This document shows, piece by piece, positions 55,413 to 64,000 of a stretch of DNA of 64,000 nucleotides. Both the position numbers and the translations under genes were made by a program. Below the pieces are notes generated by a model. It had not been told where the DNA came from and did not search any database. It saw only the letters and a list, made by a program, of their open reading frames with translations. The DNA comes from an uncultured Collinsella sp. (lineage in GTDB: Bacteria; Actinomycetota; Coriobacteriia; Coriobacteriales; Coriobacteriaceae): the NCBI GenBank assembly GCA_937950325.1, contig CALFDJ010000019.1, positions 1 to 64,000 on the forward strand, in the 5' to 3' direction. Position 1 is the first letter of the stretch; the number at the start of each line of letters is the position of its first letter.

Positions 55413-56312
55413 GTGTCCGATCGTCCCAAGGCATCTGCTCCCAAGACGCCTGCGCGCAAAGCTGCCACTGCTGGCGCGCCTGCAGCGAAGAGCGGCACCG
55501 GTTCGTGGCTGGCGGGCTTTATTACCCGTGCCGCCGCCGGTATCGTTTATGCCGTCGTCTTTATCCTGTGCCTGGTTTTGGGTATCGTGCCCACGGCCAT
55601 CTTTGTTGCCGTCATGAGCGGTCTGTGCTGCTATGAGTTTTTCCGTATGACGAGGCTCGATGGCAAGATGGCTAACGAGCGCATGGGTATCGCTGCCGCT
55701 GTACTCTTTCCGCTGTCGGCGTTGGGCGATTCGATGCTGCTGAATGCCCTGCTTTTTGCCCTGATGCTCGCTGTTGGCATTTGGTATGTCTGGTCGCCGC
55801 GTACCCGCATCTCTGATGTGGCCGTGACGCTCATGGGTCCCATCTACACTGGCTTTATGCTGTCGGCTATCGTGCTGCTGCGCGATGCCGTGCCCGGTTT
55901 TGCCGGCGCCCTGCTTTCGGTGGGCGTTTGTGCGTCCCTTTGGGTCTCCGATTCGTTTGCCTACATCGTGGGCAGCCGTATCGGCAAGCACAAGATGGTT
56001 CCCAAGATCTCTCCCAAAAAGAGTTGGGAGGGTTTTGTAGGCGGCATCCTGGGATCGGTTTTGATTTGGCTCATCCTGTGGGCGACGCACTTCTACAAGC
56101 TCAGCCTGCCCTATGCGCTGCTGTGCGGCGTGGTCGTGTCCGTCCTGGGCGTTATCGGCGACCTCATCGAGTCGCGCATCAAGCGTGGCGTGGGCGTCAA
56201 GGATTCCGGCAACCTTATCCCGGGCCACGGCGGCATGCTCGACCGTAGCGACTCGCTTATCTTTGGTTGCATTACCGCGCAGCTGCTTTTGATGATCGGG
56301 GGCGTGCTGTAA
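55413..56312 (+). CDS. cdsA: Phosphatidate cytidylyltransferase
   Basis: 299 residues from GTG 55413. A polar Ala/Lys/Pro N-terminus of about 30 residues is followed by seven or eight membrane helices. The signature is KRGVGVKDSGNLIPGHGGML with DRSDSL right after it; SPKKSWEGFVGGI also belongs to the family. It makes CDP-diacylglycerol for phospholipids. The stop overlaps the dxr start by one base (TAATG). Confidence 0.95.
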   Translation: MSDRPKASAPKTPARKAATAGAPAAKSGTGSWLAGFITRAAAGIVYAVVFILCLVLGIVPTAIFVAVMSGLCCYEFFRMTRLDGKMANERMGIAAAVLFPLSALGDSMLLNALLFALMLAVGIWYVWSPRTRISDVAVTLMGPIYTGFMLSAIVLLRDAVPGFAGALLSVGVCASLWVSDSFAYIVGSRIGKHKMVPKISPKKSWEGFVGGILGSVLIWLILWATHFYKLSLPYALLCGVVVSVLGVIGDLIESRIKRGVGVKDSGNLIPGHGGMLDRSDSLIFGCITAQLLLMIGGVL

Positions 56313-57499
56313 TGTCATTCCAGACGACGTATGGCCCCGATGGACGCCTTCGCGTTGCCATCCTGGGTTGTACGGGCTCTATCGGCACTCAGGCACTCGA
56401 TGTGTGCCGTCAGCATGCCGATCGGCTGCAGGTGACGGCGCTATCCGTTAATTCCAGCACCTCGGAGCTCGTTGCCGCCGCCCGCGAGTTCTCGGTTCCG
56501 GCGGTTGCCGTGGCCGATGTCGCTCATGGTGATGACGCCGTGCTGCAGGAGTTGCCCGAGGGAACGAAGCTCGGCGTTGGCGCGCAGGCGGTTTGCGAGC
56601 TCGCGCGTCGCGACGATGTCGACTGCGTGCTCGTCGCTATTGTGGGGGCCGCCGGTCTCGAGGCGAGCCATGCGGCCTTGACCTCGAATAAGCGCCTTGC
56701 CCTTGCCAACAAGGAGTCCCTCGTCGTCGGTGGCGACTTGCTTATGCCGTTGGCACAACCGGGCCAGCTTATTCCAGTCGACTCTGAGCACTCCGCCATC
56801 TACCAGTGCTATCTGGGGGAGAACCCGCGTGAGGCTCATTGTATTTGGCTTACCTGCTCGGGCGGTCCGTTCTTTGGCCGCACGCGCGATGAGCTCGATC
56901 ACGTGACGCGTGCCGATGCTCTCGCACATCCCACGTGGACCATGGGTGCCAAGATCACCATCGACTCCGCTACCCTCATGAACAAGGGTCTGGAGCGCAT
57001 TGAGGCCATGCATCTGTTTAACTGTGACCTCGATTTCATTAACGTGGTCGTGCAGCGTCAGTCCAAGATTCACTCTATGGTCGAGTTCGCCGACGGCTCC
57101 GTGATGGCGCATCTCGGTGCTTCCGACATGCGTATTCCCATCCAGTTCGCGTTCTCGTATCCCGAGCGTTGGGATACCCCGACGCCTCGTATCGATTTTC
57201 GCGAGCTGGGGCAGCTCACGTTTGATGCTGCCGACATGGATACCTTCCGCTGTCTGGCACTGGCCGAACGTGCCGGCAAGACGGGTGGCACCATGCCGTG
57301 CGTGCTCAATGCCGCCAACGAGGTCGCCGTCGATGCCTTCCTGCGCGATGGCTGCAGCTTTACCGATATCGATCGCATTGTGGAATCCTGCATGGATGCC
57401 CACGATATGCAGGCGGTCGATTCGTTTGAGCAGCTTCGCGACATCGATGCGTGGGCGCGTGAAAAGGCTGCACAGGTGCTCGCCGCAACCCGTTCCTAA
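56312..57499 (+). CDS. dxr: 1-deoxy-D-xylulose 5-phosphate reductoisomerase
   Basis: 395 residues from ATG 56312. NADPH motif LGCTGSIGTQALDV, NKESLVVGGDLLMPL, IPVDSEHSAIYQCYLG, CSGGPFFGRTRDEL, ITIDSATLMNKGLERIEAMH. Second step of the MEP isoprenoid pathway. An in-frame ATG 15 codons earlier lies within cdsA and lacks an SD. dxr, ispG and uppS in one cluster link precursor synthesis to carrier-lipid synthesis. Confidence 0.96.
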   Translation: MSFQTTYGPDGRLRVAILGCTGSIGTQALDVCRQHADRLQVTALSVNSSTSELVAAAREFSVPAVAVADVAHGDDAVLQELPEGTKLGVGAQAVCELARRDDVDCVLVAIVGAAGLEASHAALTSNKRLALANKESLVVGGDLLMPLAQPGQLIPVDSEHSAIYQCYLGENPREAHCIWLTCSGGPFFGRTRDELDHVTRADALAHPTWTMGAKITIDSATLMNKGLERIEAMHLFNCDLDFINVVVQRQSKIHSMVEFADGSVMAHLGASDMRIPIQFAFSYPERWDTPTPRIDFRELGQLTFDAADMDTFRCLALAERAGKTGGTMPCVLNAANEVAVDAFLRDGCSFTDIDRIVESCMDAHDMQAVDSFEQLRDIDAWAREKAAQVLAATRS

Positions 57500-57524
57500 C
57501 CCATAAGGATTGCTTTTTCGTTTT

Positions 57525-58886
57525 ATGGATACTGTTCTGAGCGTTCTCTCATCGGTCTTTTGGGGGCTGCTGATGCTTTCCGTCCTCGTGTTTTTGCACG
57601 AGGGCGGCCACTTTTTGGCGGCGCGTGCCTGCGGCGTCCGTGTGACCGAGTTCTTTTTGGGCCTGCCGTGTCGCTTTGACATCCATCACACGTCGCGTCG
57701 CATTGGAACCAAGTTTGGCGTGACCCCGCTGCTGCTGGGTGGCTATGCTGCCATCTGCGGTATGGATCCGACCGATGTCTCGTGCGCCGATCGCGTGCTC
57801 GCGGCTGTCTATCGTCATGGTCGCGTGACCGTGGCCGACCTTGCTGTCGAGCTCGAGCTTTCCGAGGAGGATGTGCTCGAGGCATGCGCCCTGTTGCTGG
57901 GCTGGGGCTCCATCGCACCCTGGTATGAGGAAGGGGAGAAGCCCTCGCCGAGCTACTATCCCACCAAGTATCAGACGCTGCCGCGAGACGCGGCGGGTTA
58001 CACCACCTTTGACGGCCGCCGTTTCGATCGCGAACATTCAACTGCCGAGGGCGATGTGTGGGAGCTGCCGTGCGGCGAGGCCGAGTTCCTTGCGCAAGAG
58101 CGTTCGCATACCTATCTGGGCCAGGGTTTTCTCAAGCGCGCCTTTATGCTGCTCGCGGGCATTCTCGTCAATATCCTGACGGGCTTTTTGCTGCTTATGA
58201 GCATCTACTCTATTGCGGGTGTCACCGTGCCGATGGATACCAACGTGATCGGTCAGGTTGACGAGGGGTCTATTGCCGCCAAGGCGGGTATCGAGGGCGG
58301 CGACGCGATCCTTTCGGTTGACGGAGTATCGTGCTCTACCTGGATGGACGTTTACGATGCCATCGGCAAGGCCGCCGGTAAGGACGATATCGCCATCGAG
58401 TATGAGCGCGACGGCAAGCAGCATTCGACCTCGGTTGCGCTCAAAGAGGACGAGCGCCTAGGTGTGTATGCCTCTACGCAGGTGGTCCGTTTAGACCCCA
58501 TCACGTCGGCTCGCCTTTCGTTCTCCTATGTCGTGCAGACAGCGGAGGGCGTGATGCGCCTGCTCCAGCCGCAGCATACGATGGAGATTCTCGATCAGTC
58601 TTCTTCGATCGTGGGCATTAGCGTTATGTCCTCACAGGCTGCTGCTGCCGGCCCTGCCACGTTCCTTTCGTTTGCCGCCCTCATTTCGTTCTCGCTTGGC
58701 TTTATGAACCTGCTGCCCATCCCACCACTCGATGGCGGCAAGCTGGTCATCGAGATCATTCAAAAGATTGCTGGCCGCGAGCTTCCGCTCAAGGTCCAGA
58801 CGATTGTGAGCTATGTGGGCATCGCGCTCTTTGCGCTGCTGTTTGTCTATATGCTTCGTTCCGACGTCCTTCGATTTATCCTGTAG
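57525..58886 (+). CDS. rseP: M50 site-2 protease (RseP/RasP type) with internal helix-turn-helix-like insert
   Basis: About 453 residues. The first helix contains the zinc site VFLHEGGHFLAARACG, the last membrane part has LLPIPPLDGGKLVIE (metal-binding LDG), and a PDZ domain lies between (GQVDEGSIAAKAGIEGGDAI). Between the GGYAAICGM strand and the second helix (FLKRAFMLLAGILVN) is an insert at residues about 80-195, where relatives have 20-40 residues. Its first part, ADRVLAAVYRHGRVTVADLA and the ELELSEEDVLEACALLLGWG segment, looks like a winged-helix module on the cytoplasmic side. ATG 57525 is 15 bases from AAGGA; TTG 57510 is the alternative. It cleaves membrane substrates such as anti-sigma factors or signal-peptide remnants. 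Confidence 0.9.
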   Translation: MDTVLSVLSSVFWGLLMLSVLVFLHEGGHFLAARACGVRVTEFFLGLPCRFDIHHTSRRIGTKFGVTPLLLGGYAAICGMDPTDVSCADRVLAAVYRHGRVTVADLAVELELSEEDVLEACALLLGWGSIAPWYEEGEKPSPSYYPTKYQTLPRDAAGYTTFDGRRFDREHSTAEGDVWELPCGEAEFLAQERSHTYLGQGFLKRAFMLLAGILVNILTGFLLLMSIYSIAGVTVPMDTNVIGQVDEGSIAAKAGIEGGDAILSVDGVSCSTWMDVYDAIGKAAGKDDIAIEYERDGKQHSTSVALKEDERLGVYASTQVVRLDPITSARLSFSYVVQTAEGVMRLLQPQHTMEILDQSSSIVGISVMSSQAAAAGPATFLSFAALISFSLGFMNLLPIPPLDGGKLVIEIIQKIAGRELPLKVQTIVSYVGIALFALLFVYMLRSDVLRFIL

Positions 58887-58899
58887 GGGAGTGTTTGGA

Positions 58900-59982
58900 T
58901 TGTCTTTATCCCATCCTTTGCCTCGCGAGTTGACGCGCCCCGTGCATGTGGGCGGTGTGCAGATCGGTGGCGGCGCGCCGGTGGTGGTCCAATCCATGAC
59001 CTGCACCGATACCGCTGACTCCCAGGCAACGCTTGCGCAAGTGTGCGCGTTGGCGCAGGCTGGCTGCGATATCGTGCGTGTGAGCGTGCCAACCGAGGCC
59101 GCGCTTGAGGGTTTCCGCACCATCTGTGCCGAGTCTCCGGTGCCGATCGTCGCCGATATTCACTTTAACCATAAGCTCGCCATCGGCGCCGTCGAGGCTG
59201 GTGCCGCCAAGCTTCGCATCAATCCCGGCAATATCGGCGATTGGGCCAAGGTCGATGCTGTCATCGATGCCGCGGGTGCTGCGGGCTGCGCAATTCGCAT
59301 CGGTGTCAACGCTGGTTCGCTTGAGCAGGATATCGCCGAGCGCGACGACCTCACGCAGCCCGAAAAGCTCGTGATGTCGAGCGAGCGCTTCGTCAAGCAC
59401 TTTGAGGACCGCGGCTTTACGAACATTGTGCTTTCGGCCAAGGCCCATAGCGTGCAAACGACGCTCGATACCTATCGAGCCCTGTCGCGTGAGATTCCCC
59501 ACGTTCCGCTTCACCTGGGCGTGACGGAGGCGGGGACCAAGCTCCAGGGCACCATCAAGAGCTCTGTAGGCTTGGGTATCTTGCTTTCCGAAGGCATTGG
59601 CGACACCATGCGTGTGTCGCTCACAGCCGATCCGGTTGAGGAGCCGCCGGTTGCCTGGGGTATTCTGCAGTCGTTGGGCCTGCGTCGCCGTGGCCCCGAG
59701 ATTGTCTCGTGCCCCACGTGCGCCCGCTGCCAGGTTAACCTTATTCCCATTGCCGAGGAAGTAACCGAGCGGCTTAAGAACTATACCGCGCCGCTTTCGA
59801 TTGCCGTTATGGGATGTGCCGTTAATGGCCCCGGCGAGGCTTCTGATGCCGACCTGGGCGTTGCTTGCGGACGTGGTCAGGCCTTGCTCTTTTCGCATGG
59901 CCAGATCATTGGTAAAGTAGCTGAGGACCAAATTGTCGACGCGCTTATGGCAGAGGTCGACAAGCTTATTGAGGAGAAATAA
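58900..59982 (+). CDS. ispG: 4-hydroxy-3-methylbut-2-enyl diphosphate synthase (flavodoxin/ferredoxin)
   Basis: 360 residues from TTG 58900, nine bases after GTAGGGGA. VVVQSMTCTDTADSQATLAQ, ADIHFNHKLAIGAVEAG, RINPGNIGDW in the barrel; SCPTCARC and MGCAVNGPGEASDADLG supply the 4Fe-4S Cys ligands and the conserved Glu. It makes HMBPP in the MEP pathway. The frame is open further upstream but would overlap the protease gene. proS starts directly at its stop. Confidence 0.95.
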   Translation: MSLSHPLPRELTRPVHVGGVQIGGGAPVVVQSMTCTDTADSQATLAQVCALAQAGCDIVRVSVPTEAALEGFRTICAESPVPIVADIHFNHKLAIGAVEAGAAKLRINPGNIGDWAKVDAVIDAAGAAGCAIRIGVNAGSLEQDIAERDDLTQPEKLVMSSERFVKHFEDRGFTNIVLSAKAHSVQTTLDTYRALSREIPHVPLHLGVTEAGTKLQGTIKSSVGLGILLSEGIGDTMRVSLTADPVEEPPVAWGILQSLGLRRRGPEIVSCPTCARCQVNLIPIAEEVTERLKNYTAPLSIAVMGCAVNGPGEASDADLGVACGRGQALLFSHGQIIGKVAEDQIVDALMAEVDKLIEEK

Positions 59983-61704
<1,722 letters not shown>

Positions 61705-61734
61705 TCGAAGATTTCGCTTGTAGTTCGATATGTG

Positions 61735-61784
61735 GGACGGCCCCGCATTTCTCCAGATCGGGGAGATGCGGGGCCGTCCTTTTA
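61735..61784 (+). terminator. Strong intrinsic terminator after proS
   Basis: GGACGGCCCCGCAT pairs perfectly with ATGCGGGGCCGTCC, with an inner CTCC/GGAG pairing, then TTTTAT. Confidence 0.92.
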
Positions 61785-61811
61785 TCTTGCAGCATTCTAA
61801 TATCTAAAAGG

Positions 61812-61845
61812 AAAACCCCACAGCCCATATGAGCTGCGGGGTTTT
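61812..61845. terminator. Bidirectional terminator between proS and the minus-strand kinase gene
   Basis: AAAACCCC-A-CAGC pairs with GCTG-C-GGGGTTTT; both arms end in four or more T's in the outgoing direction, so it can stop transcription from both sides. Confidence 0.85.
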
Positions 61846-61880
61846 CTTGTGCCTCCGATGCGAAATTAATCGCTCAGATA

Positions 61881-62645
61881 TTACTGATAATCGACGACGT
61901 CGATCCAGTTCTTCAGGAACTCATCGTTCACGTTGCGCTTACGAGCGAGCTCGGAAGCGGCGACGATGCTCGTCCACTGACGCACGACCTGCATGGGCAT
62001 GTCGGCGCGGTCGCAGTAGAGCTCCAGGTAGGCCTCAGCCTGATCCTTGCTGTTGAGGGCAAAGAGCAGGTAGGTGGTGGCAACGTCGGCAGCAGGGGAG
62101 CCCTGGGTGGCGTGTGCCCAGTCGCACACATAGAGCTGGCCGTCGTCGCCAACGATGACGTTGGAGGGGTTGAAGTCGCCGTGGCAGACCTTGAACTCCT
62201 TGGTCATGCCGTCCAGACGCTCCTGAAGGTTGTAGCGCGTGGTGGCATTGAGCTGATCAAGGCTGTCGATCATGCGGGCGTACTTGTCGCGCTGACGGTT
62301 GAGCAGCGGGGAGGTGTAGCCGTGGATGTCGATCTGGAGGTCGACGAACATCTCGAGGTACTCACCAAAGCGCTGGGGCTCGGCAGTCATCTTCTCGGCA
62401 AGGGTGGTGCCCGGAACCTTCTCGGTCACGAGCGCCCAGCCGTTGGCGTTCTCGAGCTGGGAAACCTCGAGCGCCTTGGGGCTGCGGATGCCGCACTCAT
62501 TGATGCGGGCAAGATTCAAAGCCTCGTTGAACACGTCGGAGACAGGCTTGGTCTCGTTAAAGACCTTGACAATCTTGTCGCCCAGGTCGTAAACGACCTT
62601 GTTGCCACGGCGGACGAGCTCGGTCTTGGAATCGGGTAGCAGCAT
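61881..62645 (-). CDS. Aminoglycoside phosphotransferase-fold kinase-like protein
   Basis: 254 residues. The APH/choline kinase fold is indicated by the catalytic loop VCHGDFNPSNVIV (H-G-D-x-N) and the metal-binding CDWAHATQGSPAADVATTYL. The N-terminal lobe has a Lys in KVVYDLGDKIVKVFNE and Glu in ALNLARINE. The substrate is unknown; the family includes sugar, choline and antibiotic kinases, and a resistance role should not be assumed. It resembles the TIGR02172 group (from memory). SD GAAAGGA. It is followed by the bidirectional terminator and preceded by adhE. Confidence 0.82.
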   Translation of the reverse strand: MLLPDSKTELVRRGNKVVYDLGDKIVKVFNETKPVSDVFNEALNLARINECGIRSPKALEVSQLENANGWALVTEKVPGTTLAEKMTAEPQRFGEYLEMFVDLQIDIHGYTSPLLNRQRDKYARMIDSLDQLNATTRYNLQERLDGMTKEFKVCHGDFNPSNVIVGDDGQLYVCDWAHATQGSPAADVATTYLLFALNSKDQAEAYLELYCDRADMPMQVVRQWTSIVAASELARKRNVNDEFLKNWIDVVDYQ

Positions 62646-62677
62646 GGTTGCATCCTTTCAACGATGCGATAGAAGCG

Positions 62678-62716
62678 ACGGCGGGGGTGTGTGAAACACC
62701 CGTGCACCCCCGCCGT
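62678..62716 (-). other. Hairpin between adhE and the kinase-like gene
   Basis: ACGGCGGGGGTG pairs with CACCCCCGCCGT (12 pairs) with a further GGTGT/ACACC pairing inside. No T-run follows in the direction of adhE transcription, so termination is uncertain. Confidence 0.5.
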
Positions 62717-62733
62717 TAAAAACCGTGCTAAAA

Positions 62734-64000
62734 CTAGCAGACGGCGTAATCCTGGGGCTCGCGGCCGTAGTAGGCGTCCAGGTAGAGCTCCTTGATCTCG
62801 CTCATGAGCGGGTAGCGCGGGTTGGCGCCGGTGCACTGGTCGTTGAATGCCTGCTCGGTCATCTCGTCGAGGGTGTCGAGGAAGTACTGCTCGTCAACAC
62901 CGTAGTCGGCGATAGTCTTCTTGACGCCGATGAAGTCCTTGAGCTCCTCGAGCTTCGTGATGAAGTTCTCGAAGACCTCCTTGTCGTCCTTGCCCTCGAT
63001 GCCGCAGTACTTGGCCATCTCGGCGTAGTTGTGCAGCGCGTTGGGGTAAGGATACTGGGAGAAGGTACCCATCTTGACGGGAGCCTCGGCGGCGTTGTAG
63101 CGCATGACGCGGGTCAGGATGACGGCGTTTGCGAGGCCGTGGGGCAGGTGATGGAAAGCGCCGAGCTTGTGAGCCATGGAGTGGTTGAGTCCCAAGAAGG
63201 CGTTGGCGAAGGCCATACCGGCCATGCAAGAGGCGTTGTGCATCTCCTCGCGGGCATGCGGGTCCTTGGCGCCGTTCGTGAAGCTGGAGGGCAGGTTCTC
63301 GAAGACGAGCTTAGCAGCGCGCTCGGAGAGGCCCTTGGTGTAGTCGGAAGCCATGATGGAGACGTAGGACTCGATGGCGTGGGTCATGACGTCGATGCCG
63401 GAGGCAGCGGTCAGGCCGCGCGGGGCGGTCATGCAGTTGTCGGCGTCGACGATAGCCATGTTGGGGAGCAGCGCGTAGTCGGCGAGCGGCCACTTGATGC
63501 CGGTCTCCTTGTCGGTGATGATGGCGAACGGCGTGCACTCGGAGCCGGTACCCGAAGAGGTCGGGACGGCGACGAAGTAGGCCTTCTTGCCCATCTCGGG
63601 GAAGGTGAAGATACGCTTGCGGATGTCCATGAAGTCCATGGCCATGTCCTCAAACTTGCACTCGGGGTGCTCGTACATCATCCACATGATCTTGCCGGCG
63701 TCCATAGCGGAGCCACCGCCGACGGCGATGATGACGTCCGGCTCAAAGAGAGCCATCTGCTTGGCGCCGCGACGTGCGCACTGCAGCGACGGATCGGGCT
63801 CGACGTCGTAGAAGCAGTCGTGGGCGATGCCCATCTCGTCGAGCTTGGCCTCGATGGCGCGGGTGTTGCCATTCTTGAAGAGGAACTGGTCGGTGACGAT
63901 GAAGGCGCGCTTCTTGCCCATGACGTTGCCAAGCTCGTCGAGGGCGACGGGCGTGGAACCCTTCTTGAAGTAGACCTTCTCGGGAGCGCGGAACCACAGC
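62734..64000 (-). CDS. adhE: Bifunctional aldehyde-alcohol dehydrogenase AdhE, C-terminal part (partial)
   Basis: 422 codons to the window end, open beyond it. The iron-dependent alcohol dehydrogenase domain shows DVIIAVGGGSAMDAGKIMW, VPTSSGTGSECTPFAIIT, LTAASGIDVMTHAIESYVS (Asp, His) and NHSMAHKLGAFHHLPHGLAN (His ligands). Residues before the internal ATG at 63921 read LWFRAPEKVYFKKGSTPVAL, which matches the linker of E. coli-type AdhE between its aldehyde and alcohol dehydrogenase domains, so this is not a stand-alone alcohol dehydrogenase. AdhE reduces acetyl-CoA to ethanol and re-oxidises NADH in fermentation. Confidence 0.93.
   Translation of the reverse strand, partial: LWFRAPEKVYFKKGSTPVALDELGNVMGKKRAFIVTDQFLFKNGNTRAIEAKLDEMGIAHDCFYDVEPDPSLQCARRGAKQMALFEPDVIIAVGGGSAMDAGKIMWMMYEHPECKFEDMAMDFMDIRKRIFTFPEMGKKAYFVAVPTSSGTGSECTPFAIITDKETGIKWPLADYALLPNMAIVDADNCMTAPRGLTAASGIDVMTHAIESYVSIMASDYTKGLSERAAKLVFENLPSSFTNGAKDPHAREEMHNASCMAGMAFANAFLGLNHSMAHKLGAFHHLPHGLANAVILTRVMRYNAAEAPVKMGTFSQYPYPNALHNYAEMAKYCGIEGKDDKEVFENFITKLEELKDFIGVKKTIADYGVDEQYFLDTLDEMTEQAFNDQCTGANPRYPLMSEIKELYLDAYYGREPQDYAVC

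Noticed and set aside
61881..62645. Aminoglycoside resistance gene
   Set aside because: Only the general APH fold is visible; many such kinases act on sugars or choline, and nothing in the context points to resistance.
62734..63921. Stand-alone iron alcohol dehydrogenase starting at ATG 63921
   Set aside because: The frame stays open to the window end, and the upstream residues match the linker of AdhE, so this is the second half of a larger enzyme.

Overview
The window looks like chromosomal DNA from a high-GC Gram-positive of the class Coriobacteriia, most likely Collinsella or a close relative. This is inferred from protein character and gene order; no search was run. Supporting points are many TTG and GTG starts, two-subunit glycyl-tRNA synthetase (most other Actinomycetota use the single-chain enzyme), a Clostridia-like order of core genes, and an AdhE-type fermentative dehydrogenase. 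Coding density is very high, no gene-free stretch exceeds 300 bases, and there is no prophage, CRISPR array, insertion sequence or rRNA operon.

Layout. 1-4.6 kb: surface polysaccharide genes (end of rmlB, an rmlC-rmlD fusion, a membrane glycosyltransferase, a Wzm/Wzt-type ABC exporter), then tRNA-Arg(UCU). 4.9-13.5 kb, minus strand: an aromatic amino-acid operon aroF-tyrA-aroB-aroA-aroC-pheA-aroE/K-aroQ that encodes all seven steps to chorismate plus the Phe and Tyr branch enzymes, with a terminator-like hairpin inside a possible leader peptide in front of aroF. 13.6-19.7 kb: tRNA-Arg(CCG), a CtpE-like P-type ATPase, a zinc-ribbon membrane protein, a cyclophilin and a TPR membrane protein. 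19.8-25.8 kb: the cell-elongation set mreB-mreC-mreD-mrdA-rodA. 25.8-33.5 kb: an unknown membrane protein, two radical-SAM-linked genes, then rplU-rpmA-obg-nadD-yqeK-rsfS. 33.6-34.9 kb: dinB on the minus strand. 35.1-45.1 kb: rpsP-khpA-rimM-trmD-lepB, glyQ-glyS, a PPDK regulatory protein and ppdK, then rplS. 45.2-51.4 kb: rnhB, yraN, comM, dprA, trmFO and a tyrosine recombinase. 51.6-61.7 kb: rpsB-tsf-pyrH-frr-uppS-cdsA-dxr-M50 protease-ispG-proS. 61.9-64.0 kb, minus strand: an APH-fold kinase-like gene and the C-terminal half of adhE, cut by the window end.

How it works together. Most of the window is housekeeping: precursor supply for wall and isoprenoids (uppS, cdsA, dxr, ispG) beside elongation genes, translation genes, and a complete shikimate pathway. 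The ppdK gene lies immediately after the gene for its predicted regulatory kinase/phosphorylase, which fits control of the pyruvate-PEP node that also feeds the aro operon.

I found no convincing new multi-gene system. The items most worth a second look are: a tyrosine recombinase whose reading frame has no ATG/GTG/TTG before its conserved N-terminus but has an SD-spaced ATA overlapping the trmFO stop; an M50 site-2 protease carrying a helix-turn-helix-like insert; the aro leader hairpin with a 20-codon upstream ORF; a cluster of TTTACC repeats before ppdK; and a small family of intergenic palindromic elements.
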